Assembly: GCA_017520425.1 (NCBI GenBank)
Contig: JAFXFO010000027.1
Coordinates: 1 to 64,000 of the forward strand
Length of the DNA: 64,000 nt
Direction: 5' to 3'
From: Lachnospiraceae bacterium
GTDB lineage: Bacteria; Bacillota; Clostridia; Lachnospirales; Lachnospiraceae
Shown one piece after another: positions 17,001-23,037 of the stretch (positions within the stretch are counted from its first letter, which is position 1; every line of letters starts with the position of its first letter). The notes beneath the pieces are model-generated. The model had not been told where the DNA came from and searched no databases. It saw only the letters and a list, made by a program, of their open reading frames with translations. Both the position numbers and the translations under genes were made by a program.

Positions 17001-18191
17001 CAGGTGCGTGGTAGAGATATTGATACCTTGCAGGATGTAGCAAAGGAACTGGCAGCCATTATAGAAACCGTAGAAGGTACGGCGGAGGTATCCGATGGTT
17101 TGGCAGAAACCGGTGAGGAACTGCGTATTACCGTGGATAAGGAGAAGGCTATTTCCCATGGTTTGACCGTGGCACAGGTGTTTACACAGATAGCCCCCAA
17201 GCTGGCTGAGGCAAGCGTAGCCACTACTTTGGAAGCCTCTGATAAGGATTATTCGGTATATGTGGAAAGCGGTGCGGATACAGAGCTGACCAGAGAGCTG
17301 GTGAAAGCGTTGACCGTAAAGGGTACCGATGCGGAAGGAAAATCAGTGGAGATTCCTTTGGAGGAAATCGTAGAGTTTTCGAATGCTATGTCATTGGATA
17401 CCATCAGCCGTGTAGATAACACCAGATATCTTACTGTTTCAGCGACAATCGCAGACGGATACAATGTGGGTAGAGTCGCAACAGCGGTAGAGCAGAAGCT
17501 GAAGAATTATGAGGTGCCGGAGGGCTGCAAGCTGGTATTTGCCGGTGAGAATGAAACTATCAATGACGCCTTGGAACAGGTGGGATTGATGATGTTACTG
17601 GCTGTCATCTTCATGTATTTAATCATGGTGGCCCAGTTCCAGTCCTTGAAATCACCCTTTATCATCCTGTTTACAATACCGTTGGCATTTACAGGCGGCT
17701 TCTTCGGATTGTTCTTTAGTAACAGTGAAATCAGTGTAATCGCCATGATTGGTTTCGTCATGCTGTCCGGTGTCATCGTAAACAACGGTATCGTGATCGT
17801 AGACTATATGAATCAGCTTCGGGAAGGCGGCAGGTCTAAGAGAGAAGCAATCCTTGAAGCCGGTAAGACCAGAATGCGACCGGTATTGATGACTGCCCTG
17901 ACAACCATCCTGGCATTGTCTACCATGGTATTCTCTAATGATATGGGTTCTGAAATGGCGAAGCCCATGTCCGTGGTAACCATCGGTGGTTTATCCTATG
18001 GTACCTTGCTGACTTTGATTGTGATTCCTTGTATATATGATCTTTTCAATCCGGAGCGCAAGAAAAAAGGCGGGGTAATTGAGGCTGTGGATACACAGGA
18101 AGATGCTGAATATTCGGAATATGAAGAAGTGCAGGAAACAGTAGAGTATGAGGAAGTAACTTCGGAGGAGACTTCCGCAGAAGAAATCTAA
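14019..18191 (+). CDS. RND-family (HAE1-like) efflux pump with coiled-coil insertion
   Basis: Proton-driven export pump of the AcrB/SwrC superfamily, 1390 residues, far longer than the usual 1030. It opens with the typical first helix and the TDLLPSISLPYV porter entry. Residues about 205-525 are an insertion rich in Glu, Lys and Asp-Gly heptads (DGEKEL, DGKAEI, DGKKEI), predicted coiled coil. A second porter part and the first membrane block follow (LSGLALGIGMLVDNSIVVIENI with the proton-relay Asp pair region), then the second porter and second membrane block (GFVMLSGVIVNNGIVIVDYM). An acidic tail ends the protein. No adaptor gene is adjacent, as is common in Gram-positives. The insertion may act as a built-in adaptor or hairpin. 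Confidence 0.93.
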   Translation: MISKFSVKKPYTVLVGVILSIVLGVVSFTKMTTDLLPSISLPYVIVMTTYPGASPETVEMAVTKPVEASMATVSNIQSVSSMSAENYSLVILEFAQSADMNAVSLEIRENLDQITSYWDETVGNPIIMKLNPDMLPVMIAAVGVDGMEHAEISQYVQETIMPELESVEGVASVSADGLLEEQINVIIRQDKVDELNEKIYAAIDEKMEEAAQEIADGKQKLEDGEKELADGKAEIVSGQQELNDGKKEIEDGEKELEQKKKETIEELAKTKNELLTAKASLESTKMTITTGLATAEGYQTAINNMEPLLEVRGKYEDAYDRLQNAREEFESVSDSDSSTINVDNAKKEIEDLKKSYVDNSMMQTLASSEETLGTLVTTLKTLDWCSEEDHDVVVENMTMLDVLVGVSMLKMESDLSNATQGLGLEAYKVLMNQTMVTIEDGLKKVNQGLVEIEKGEMTAAIEFSNASMQLALGKMQMESAQAQLDAALEQINAGQDQMNEAKDQLEEGEKQFEDAKEDAYKQADMTEILTVDTIKGLLTAQNFSMPAGYVTEAGVDYLVRVGDKPDDIEELKKLPLMDLHMDGVPVITLEDVADVFYSDNSAGTYTNVNGSVGCMLTIQKQTGYSTGEVSDLLGERFKELMETEEGLTIITLMDQGIFIDLVMDSIINNVLFGGLLAIVVLILFLKDLRPTMVVACSIPVSLVTAIVCMYFSGVTLNVISLSGLALGIGMLVDNSIVVIENIYRLRSEGYSMREAAIKGTSEVGGAIVASTLTTVCVFLPIVFTEGITRQLFVDMGLTIAYSLFASLFIAMTVVPAMASKTLNKTKSVQDGRFFAGLVKAYTKLLGLALKAKSLVIILSLALLVISIAAAWTNGTAFMSDMDSTQLTVTVTLPDDAKLEDTAELTNQVVERILEIEDVKDVGAMLSATSMSTFTGGGGSTTGTTIYVVAHDDKTMTNEEIADIIEAKTEDLNAEIAIQTSSMDMSALGGSGISIQVRGRDIDTLQDVAKELAAIIETVEGTAEVSDGLAETGEELRITVDKEKAISHGLTVAQVFTQIAPKLAEASVATTLEASDKDYSVYVESGADTELTRELVKALTVKGTDAEGKSVEIPLEEIVEFSNAMSLDTISRVDNTRYLTVSATIADGYNVGRVATAVEQKLKNYEVPEGCKLVFAGENETINDALEQVGLMMLLAVIFMYLIMVAQFQSLKSPFIILFTIPLAFTGGFFGLFFSNSEISVIAMIGFVMLSGVIVNNGIVIVDYMNQLREGGRSKREAILEAGKTRMRPVLMTALTTILALSTMVFSNDMGSEMAKPMSVVTIGGLSYGTLLTLIVIPCIYDLFNPERKKKGGVIEAVDTQEDAEYSEYEEVQETVEYEEVTSEETSAEEI

Positions 18192-18207
18192 AAATTATCA
18201 TTAATAA

Positions 18208-18250
18208 GTGCGATAGCCGAAGCGGGTGTCTCCCGCTTCGGGATGCGCTT
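18208..18250 (+). terminator. Stem-loop after the RND gene
   Basis: Perfect 10-bp stem CCGAAGCGGG/CCCGCTTCGG at 18218-18242 extended by weaker outer pairs. No long T run follows, so termination may be partial. Confidence 0.6.
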
Positions 18251-18299
18251 AATCATTTATTCTATTATCTGATAGAAAATCATCCCAAAATTGTAATTT

Positions 18300-18610
18300 A
18301 AGAAAAGTGGCTTAATTTTTCAGTTGAGAAAGGCCTGGAAGTAGCCCAAAACTAAGCTAAAAACTATAAAATTGAAAAAGTGGCTTAGTTTTTCAGCTGA
18401 GAAGGGCCTGGAAGTAGCCCAAAACTAAGCTAAAATCTGTGAAATTGGAAAAGTGGCTTAGTTTTTCAGTTGAGAAGGGCCTGGAAGTAGCCCAAAACTA
18501 AGCTAAAAACTATAAAAATGAAAAAGTAGCTTAATATTTCATCTGTGTGAGGTTGGGAAGAAGCAGAAACCTAAGCCTAAAAATGGAGAAAAAGGGCTTA
18601 GTTCACTCAG
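18300..18610 (+). repeat. 73-bp tandem repeat array, each unit a hairpin
   Basis: Units begin at 18306, 18379, 18452 and 18525, exactly 73 bp apart, with a partial fifth near 18593. The first three are nearly identical; the fourth and fifth are degenerate. Each full unit has the 10-bp inverted arms GCTTAGTTTT and AAAACTAAGC with a GGGC/GCCC stem inside, so each folds into one hairpin. The first unit has one changed base (GCTTAATTTT). There are no variable spacers, so this is not a CRISPR array. The array fills the space between the RND gene and the gene at 18648, and its last part would be the leader of that gene. Confidence 0.93.
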
Positions 18611-18647
18611 ACATGATAAAAATAAATAAGAAAAGGAGAACAAAATT

Positions 18648-19439
18648 ATGAGAACAAAGGAGCAATTAGTTGAACGTTGTCAGTATTTACAGAAGGTAGA
18701 GAAGGAAAAAGAGAATGCCTTGTTAAAAGCACCTTTGGGAACTTTACGAGTGATGCAGCAGGGCGAGAATATGCGCTATTATGTGAGGAAAGAAGAATAT
18801 CCTAATGATACAATCTATCTTCCTAAGGAGAAGTTAAATCTGGCAAGGGACTTGGCGCAAAAGGATTATGATCAAAAGGTGTTAAAAGCCGTAAGCAAGG
18901 AATTGACAGCAATAAACAAATATATACAGCATTGTCCGTCCATAAGAGCAGAGCAAATTTATGAGACACTCCACAAAGGAAAACAGAGTTTGGTAACCCC
19001 TCTGTATCCATCTGATGAAGAATATGTACGGGAATGGGAGGCTGTAGAGTACGAGGGCAAACCTTTTTCAGAGAATGTACCGGAGTTTTATTCCATGAAG
19101 GGGGAGCGGGTACGATCCAAGTCAGAAGTTATTATAGCGGATATGTTATATCAGATGGGGATTCCTTATCGATATGAATATCCATTGTATTTGCGGGGCT
19201 TGGGAGTAATCTACCCCGATTTTACAGTGCTCAATGTAAGGGAGAGGAAAGCGGTATATTGGGAACATTTTGGAAGAATGGATGATCCGGAATATGCGGA
19301 GAAGGCGGTGCGGAAAATAAATTGTTTCAGACAGAATGGTTATTATGAAGAGGATAATACCCTGTATACATATGAAACTGGAAAAGAACCATTGAATCAG
19401 AAAATGATAAGGAGTTTGATAGGGCGAAGACTAAACTAG
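18648..19439 (+). CDS. Uncharacterised protein with PD-(D/E)XK nuclease-like C-terminal half
   Basis: 263-residue cytoplasmic protein without a recognised name. The N-terminal 110 residues are charged and helical. From about residue 150 the pattern RSKSEVIIADML, then GIPYRYEYPL, YPDFTVLN and YWEHFGRMDD follows the alpha-beta-beta-beta order of PD-(D/E)XK folds, with E in KSE, D in YPDF and an E-x-H/K-like position in WEH. A C-terminal helix with NCFRQNGYY follows. AAAGGAG is eight bases before the ATG. The hairpin repeat array lies directly upstream. Nuclease activity is inferred from the motif order only; the lysine of the classical motif is replaced, so it could be inactive. Confidence 0.6.
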   Translation: MRTKEQLVERCQYLQKVEKEKENALLKAPLGTLRVMQQGENMRYYVRKEEYPNDTIYLPKEKLNLARDLAQKDYDQKVLKAVSKELTAINKYIQHCPSIRAEQIYETLHKGKQSLVTPLYPSDEEYVREWEAVEYEGKPFSENVPEFYSMKGERVRSKSEVIIADMLYQMGIPYRYEYPLYLRGLGVIYPDFTVLNVRERKAVYWEHFGRMDDPEYAEKAVRKINCFRQNGYYEEDNTLYTYETGKEPLNQKMIRSLIGRRLN

Positions 19440-19546
19440 GAAATATACTAATTTGATGGATGAAAAAACTAAAGAATTGTGTTAAAATATACGATAATAA
19501 GATATAGAGTTTATGGAAGAACTTTGTGATTTGGGAGGAAGCAAGG

Positions 19547-19831
19547 ATGCATTCAATCTATACTAATTTAAAGGTAAATAATGAAATAGAACTATGTGAA
19601 ATAGAGGATGGAGATCACAGAAAAGTTATAGAGAAGGAACTGTTAAAGAACCGAATCTCTTACTTTTTGCGTTGGCCCAAGAGAAGCATTTTCAGTAGGA
19701 AAAACACCTGCATCCTCTGTGTGCATGATGATGTGAAGGAGTCTGCGTCAGAAATCGTTCAGTCCATTTGTGATGAATTGGGTTATGCAGTTCGGTTTAT
19801 GTATAAAAAGACCAAAAATGACTTCTTATAA
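19547..19831 (+). CDS. Small hypothetical protein
   Basis: 94-residue protein of unknown function. It begins MHSIYTNLKVNNEIEL and ends in MYKKTKNDFL, with a mixed alpha/beta pattern, two cysteines in a CILCVHDD segment and no signal peptide or membrane helix. The ATG at 19547 has GGGAGGA six to ten bases upstream; a GTG at 19526 would add seven residues but lacks a site. It stands alone between the nuclease-like gene and the tRNA-Thr. The good ribosome site and codon use support a real gene. Confidence 0.6.
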   Translation: MHSIYTNLKVNNEIELCEIEDGDHRKVIEKELLKNRISYFLRWPKRSIFSRKNTCILCVHDDVKESASEIVQSICDELGYAVRFMYKKTKNDFL

Positions 19832-19926
19832 ATATTATAATTTGTCTAAAAAATACATGCAATTTTTGTTGACAAATGAAGAAAGCTCTGATACAATAGC
19901 ATTTGTGATTGGGGAAACCCAAACAT

Positions 19927-19999
19927 GCTGCTGTGGCTCAGTCGGTAGAGCGTCGCATTGGTAGTGCGGAGGTCACGGGTCCGATTCCCGTCAGCAGCT
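19927..19999 (+). tRNA. tRNA-Thr (anticodon GGT)
   Basis: Complete cloverleaf: acceptor GCTGCTG/CAGCAGC, D arm with GGCTCAGTCGGTAGAGC, anticodon loop TTGGTAG giving GGT, and T arm GGGTCCGATTCCC. No CCA is encoded. Followed 23 bases later by an unusually long hairpin. Confidence 0.95.
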
Positions 20000-20022
20000 T
20001 CCACGCTAGGCTAAAGCCGGGC

Positions 20023-20087
20023 AAAACGTAAAAGAAAAAGCAGGACATCAAGTTTACTTGAGAGTCCTGCTTTTTCTTTTGCGTTTT
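20023..20087 (+). terminator. Giant hairpin terminator after tRNA-Thr
   Basis: Inverted arms of 24 bases with one mismatch at 20023-20046 and 20064-20087 (AAAACG...GGAC against GTCC...CGTTTT); the 17-base loop contains a further CAAGT/ACTTG stem. T-rich right arm suits termination on the plus strand. Confidence 0.88.
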
Positions 20088-20091
20088 ATCG

Positions 20092-20205
20092 GGCGCAGCC
20101 CGTGATGAGCAACGTCAGTTGCGAATCCCGGCGTTAGCCTAAGTGTAGAGAGAGAAGGCGCAGCCCGTGATGAGCAACGTCAGTTGCGAATCCCGGCGTT
20201 AGCCT
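20092..20205 (+). repeat. Two identical 49-bp direct repeats
   Basis: Copies at 20092-20140 and 20157-20205 are identical and 65 bp apart. Each starts GGCGCAGCCCGTGATGAGC, holds the small stem GCAAC/GTTGC and ends CCCGGCGTTAGCCT. The end is nearly the reverse complement of AGGCTAAAGCCGGG at about 20008-20021, so the repeats also pair across the giant hairpin. Confidence 0.92.
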
Positions 20206-20231
20206 GGCTGCCATGATAAGTATTGGGTGCG

Positions 20232-20266
20232 GCTGCTGACGGGAATCGGACCCGTGACCTCCGCAC
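20232..20266 (-). repeat. Inverted 35-bp copy of the tRNA-Thr 3' half
   Basis: The segment is the exact reverse complement of 19964-19998, which runs from the 3' side of the anticodon stem to the acceptor end. Identity stops sharply at both ends. It is not a functional tRNA because the 5' half is missing. Confidence 0.95.
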
Positions 20267-20387
20267 GAATAAAGTAATAATCTGTTTATGCTATTATACT
20301 TATACATCCGCCAGGTTATTATTTTATAAGTTGAGAATATATGATATAATTCATACAAGGTAGAAACGTGTTTACAAGGAGCCCAAT

Positions 20388-20861
20388 ATGCGACTGATAA
20401 ATTATGATTTTGATGATTTGTATGCATTAATTGTATTTTTCAGAAATGATACAGATAAAATTGCAGAGTATGCAGAAGCAATCAAACAAATAATTGCCTG
20501 CTTAGAGGGGAAAAACGGAAAAATCGAATCTTCATGCAATACAATTCGTAAAATATTGCAATATTATGTCAAGGAAGAAGAACCGGGTCTGTTTTGGATA
20601 TGGGTAGAGAATATCTACACGGGGAATGTTTTTACTATGAAAAATGAGGGATATTACCGTGTACTGGCGGCAGTATTTCGAGAAATGCTTGCCGGTATAG
20701 GAGATAATCAACGCTTGTGGTGCCTATGTGATGCAACCCACAATCTGCCCATATTGCTGGTGGAATGTAAGGAACCGAAGAAGGGGATTATAACCATGAT
20801 TCGGATTTATCAAGTACAGTATAACAAAGATTTTTTGGCAGAAGAATTGAAAGCACTTTAA
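20388..20861 (+). CDS. Hypothetical protein
   Basis: 157-residue soluble protein of unknown function. The start is well supported by AAGGAG eight bases before the ATG, and a TATAAT lies at 20345-20350. The N-terminal half is helical and acidic, the C-terminal half has strand-like runs (NLPILLVECKE, GIITMIRIYQVQ). No signal peptide, membrane helix or known catalytic motif is seen. Size and position beside other small orphans recall immunity-type proteins of accessory regions, but no toxin gene is near, so no function is claimed. Confidence 0.65.
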   Translation: MRLINYDFDDLYALIVFFRNDTDKIAEYAEAIKQIIACLEGKNGKIESSCNTIRKILQYYVKEEEPGLFWIWVENIYTGNVFTMKNEGYYRVLAAVFREMLAGIGDNQRLWCLCDATHNLPILLVECKEPKKGIITMIRIYQVQYNKDFLAEELKAL

Positions 20862-20909
20862 CAAGATAGTTTACCAATGCCATTTGAATGATAAGAAAAG
20901 GATATAACA

Positions 20910-21392
20910 ATGTTACAAAACACTATTGAAAATATGAGTAACTGGACCAAAATCACAGAATTCTCCGTGGGTGGTTTTCTTTGGATCGGCTATTCGAAAA
21001 AACAAACCCATAAACTGATATGCATTTCTTCGGAATATTCCTCTGTGGTGAATTGCGATACAGGAGAAATCGAAGAATGTGATGCAGAGTATGATGAAGA
21101 ACAGTATATAGCTGTTTGCGACCGGTTTGAAGGGGAGGAGATACCCATTTATGGACAATATGGCGGAGAACCAATTCTTACCACATTAGCCGGTGAAAGC
21201 ATTCACGTTCGAGTGCAGGAAGAGATGTATGCAGGGAAAGCGGTGATGAGATATAAAATATATTGGAATACATCGCAATCCCATGCGGAAATCTATAACA
21301 ATTACGGATACTATGTTTGTTCCTTCAGCTTGTGCGGTAATTATTTCGTGCTGGCGGAGGATGCAGGAATTACAGTATATAAGAGAGGATAA
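20910..21392 (+). CDS. Hypothetical protein
   Basis: 160-residue soluble protein of unknown function, rich in Tyr, Glu and Ser. The pattern of strands in the second half (GGFLWIGYSK, AVMRYKIYWN, YYVCSFSLCGNYFVLAED) suggests an all-beta or propeller-blade-like fold. An AAAAGGA site precedes the ATG. It lies 48 bases after the previous orphan and only three bases before the NUDIX gene, so the three genes probably form one transcript. Confidence 0.7.
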   Translation: MLQNTIENMSNWTKITEFSVGGFLWIGYSKKQTHKLICISSEYSSVVNCDTGEIEECDAEYDEEQYIAVCDRFEGEEIPIYGQYGGEPILTTLAGESIHVRVQEEMYAGKAVMRYKIYWNTSQSHAEIYNNYGYYVCSFSLCGNYFVLAEDAGITVYKRG

Positions 21393-21395
21393 CCT

Positions 21396-21860
21396 ATGAT
21401 TCACGTGAATGTAAGAGGTCTTCTGATTCGGGAAAAGGAAGGCGAAAAGCAATTACTCATTCAGCTGAGAAAGCGAAAGGGCGAAGCGCAGGTGTATGAA
21501 CTGCCCGGTGGCAGAATAAATGAATATGAAAGTATTACAGACGGACTCAAGCGGGAAATCATGGAAGAAACCGGTTTGAAGATAACTGCAATCCGTGGTG
21601 AACAGGAGAAGATTACCACCAACGGGAAAAGTTTTACTATGGAATGTATCAAGCCTTTTTCTGCTTATCAGACATTGGAGGGACCGGTAGATTCCTTTGG
21701 GATTCATTTTATTTGTGAAGCGGAAGGTGAACTGTTGACCACCGGTGATGATACGGCTGATATTCATTGGGCCTGTAGAGCAGAACTTCAAAAGCTTATT
21801 GATGAACATAAATTTTCAGAGATTGATTTGCCGGCGCTGTTAATGTTTTTGAAGAATTAA
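21396..21860 (+). CDS. NUDIX hydrolase
   Basis: 154-residue NUDIX-fold pyrophosphohydrolase. The NUDIX box is complete: GGRINEYESITDGLKREI followed by MEETGL, with the metal-binding Glu residues in place. The N-terminal strand MIHVNVRGLLIRE and the C-terminal helix fit the fold. The substrate cannot be told from the sequence; family members clean up nucleotide or sugar-nucleotide derivatives. AGAGGA lies ahead of the ATG, within the end of the upstream gene, which supports coupling to it. Confidence 0.9.
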   Translation: MIHVNVRGLLIREKEGEKQLLIQLRKRKGEAQVYELPGGRINEYESITDGLKREIMEETGLKITAIRGEQEKITTNGKSFTMECIKPFSAYQTLEGPVDSFGIHFICEAEGELLTTGDDTADIHWACRAELQKLIDEHKFSEIDLPALLMFLKN

Positions 21861-21895
21861 TGTTAGGATTATTTTGTAAGGTCCGACTTGTATAG

Positions 21896-22090
21896 GATAA
21901 AGAGGCTGAACCCAATCCCCATTTACATGTGCATGTGAGACCGAGATATAAAAATGCTATTGAAATAAATAATCATTCGTACATGGATTCCGAGTTTGCA
22001 CATCATTATGCTTTGCGAAAAGAGATTTTATTGACAAACGAAGATAGAAAAGTATTGTATGAGTTAATGAAGAAACATTTTTCTCAGTAG
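21896..22090 (+). pseudogene. C-terminal remnant of a HIT-family hydrolase gene
   Basis: An open frame without a start, from 21896 to the TAG at 22088-22090, encodes 64 residues beginning at the NPHLHVHVRPRY segment, which is the catalytic HxHxH triad and its flank in HIT-family dinucleoside polyphosphate hydrolases. It continues with FAHHYALRKEIL and a helical end. The N-terminal half of the domain is missing and an in-frame stop lies just upstream, so the gene is broken. Confidence 0.8.
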
Positions 22091-22598
22091 AGTCTGCGTA
22101 TGATAAGATGGTATTGGACATATATGTAAGAAAGTTGAGAATATATCCAAAAAAAGGGCTATTTGCATGATTTTAAGGCTGTTTTCGTCAGAATTGGATA
22201 TATAGAAAAAAATACAGCTAATATGTCCACAAAATAGGGCAAACCATGGATATTTTGGGAGGAATCTTTTGTATATGTCCAAAAAGCTTCAAAAAGTGTC
22301 TGATATATGCGAAAAAGGGGATTATTTTGGACATTTTTGGTAGAAAAAATAGTATATGTCCAAAGAAGAACCGGAGTTGGTGGTTAGCGTGTAGGTGGGG
22401 TCAAGGGAAGCCGTGAGAGATGCGAGAGTCTATACCATACATAAGATAGAGTCAGATAATTATATCCGATTTGTCATATATGTGCATGTCGACGTGTCGA
22501 AATTTGTAGATAATTGACGAAAAACACTTTTGCCCCTTCTCACAGGGGTAAAAGTATGGTATGATGATAAAAAATAAACAATAGTAAAGGAAGCCTGC
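22091..22598. other. Gene-free stretch with short dispersed repeats
   Basis: No supported gene. It holds seven copies or near-copies of ATATGTCCA or its complement TTGGACAT at about 22114, 22141, 22194 (complement variant), 22221, 22273, 22327 (complement) and 22354, often followed by a run of A. Beyond 22366 there is unstructured sequence, then the palindrome at 22526. Confidence 0.75.
22526..22555 (+). promoter_or_regulatory. 12-bp palindrome in front of a small gene
   Basis: ACTTTTGCCCCT (22526-22537) and AGGGGTAAAAGT (22544-22555) pair with one G-T mismatch over a six-base loop. It lies just upstream of TATGAT at 22560-22565, a possible -10, so it may be an operator; lack of a T run argues against a terminator. 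Confidence 0.5.
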
Positions 22599-22913
22599 AT
22601 GAAACAAGCAACCCGAATGATAAAGGATATTTTAAAGCTAAAGTATCCTGACAATGATTTTCACCTGAAGTATTACAAGACCAAAGATGAAATCGAGCTG
22701 TTTGATAAGTTGACTATTCTTTGTGAAAAAGGGATTGATGTGGAGGAAGTGATTTCTCACATCAAAAAGTATGTATCCGGAATCGTAGTATATAAGACCG
22801 GTGAATTGATACCTCCGATTGACAGAGGGGTGAATAAAATGATTTCCATTGCCAGCTACAATTGGGTAGAGATGGCGGCATTGGAATATATTGAGGTGAA
22901 GACAGAGCTTTAG
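22599..22913 (+). CDS. Small hypothetical protein
   Basis: 104-residue basic, mostly helical soluble protein of unknown function. The ATG follows AAAGGA at good distance. It shows KYPDNDFHLKYYKTKDE in the first half, an ISHIKKYVSGIVVYKTGE middle and an acidic end. No recognised domain. The stop codon sits inside the left arm of the terminator that follows, so the gene ends exactly at its own hairpin. The palindrome upstream may control it. Confidence 0.65.
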   Translation: MKQATRMIKDILKLKYPDNDFHLKYYKTKDEIELFDKLTILCEKGIDVEEVISHIKKYVSGIVVYKTGELIPPIDRGVNKMISIASYNWVEMAALEYIEVKTEL

Positions 22914-22950
22914 AATATGTAGAATATTCTAAAGCTTCTTTGTTTTTTCT
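22905..22950 (+). terminator. Terminator overlapping the stop codon
   Basis: Thirteen-pair perfect stem AGCTTTAGAATAT/ATATTCTAAAGCT with a five-base loop, then a T-rich tail. The TAG stop lies within the left arm. Confidence 0.9.
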
Positions 22951-22976
22951 TCATAAATTCTTAAGGGGATATACAA

Positions 22977-23005
22977 TTGTCTGTATGCCGGAAACATGTT
23001 ATAAT
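22977..23005 (+). promoter_or_regulatory. Promoter of the MoxR/VWA operon
   Basis: TTGTCT at 22977-22982, 17-bp spacer, TATAAT at 23000-23005, 32 bases before the first ATG of the operon. Confidence 0.7.
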
Positions 23006-23037
23006 TTTATGGTAATCTGACGAAAGGGGCGGACAGT

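Noticed and set aside
18300-18610. Possible CRISPR array
   Set aside because: Units follow each other with no variable spacers and no cas genes are near; it is a tandem hairpin repeat.
20092-20205. Possible two-repeat CRISPR
   Set aside because: The 16-base gap is too short for a spacer and the repeats sit in a palindromic tRNA locus.
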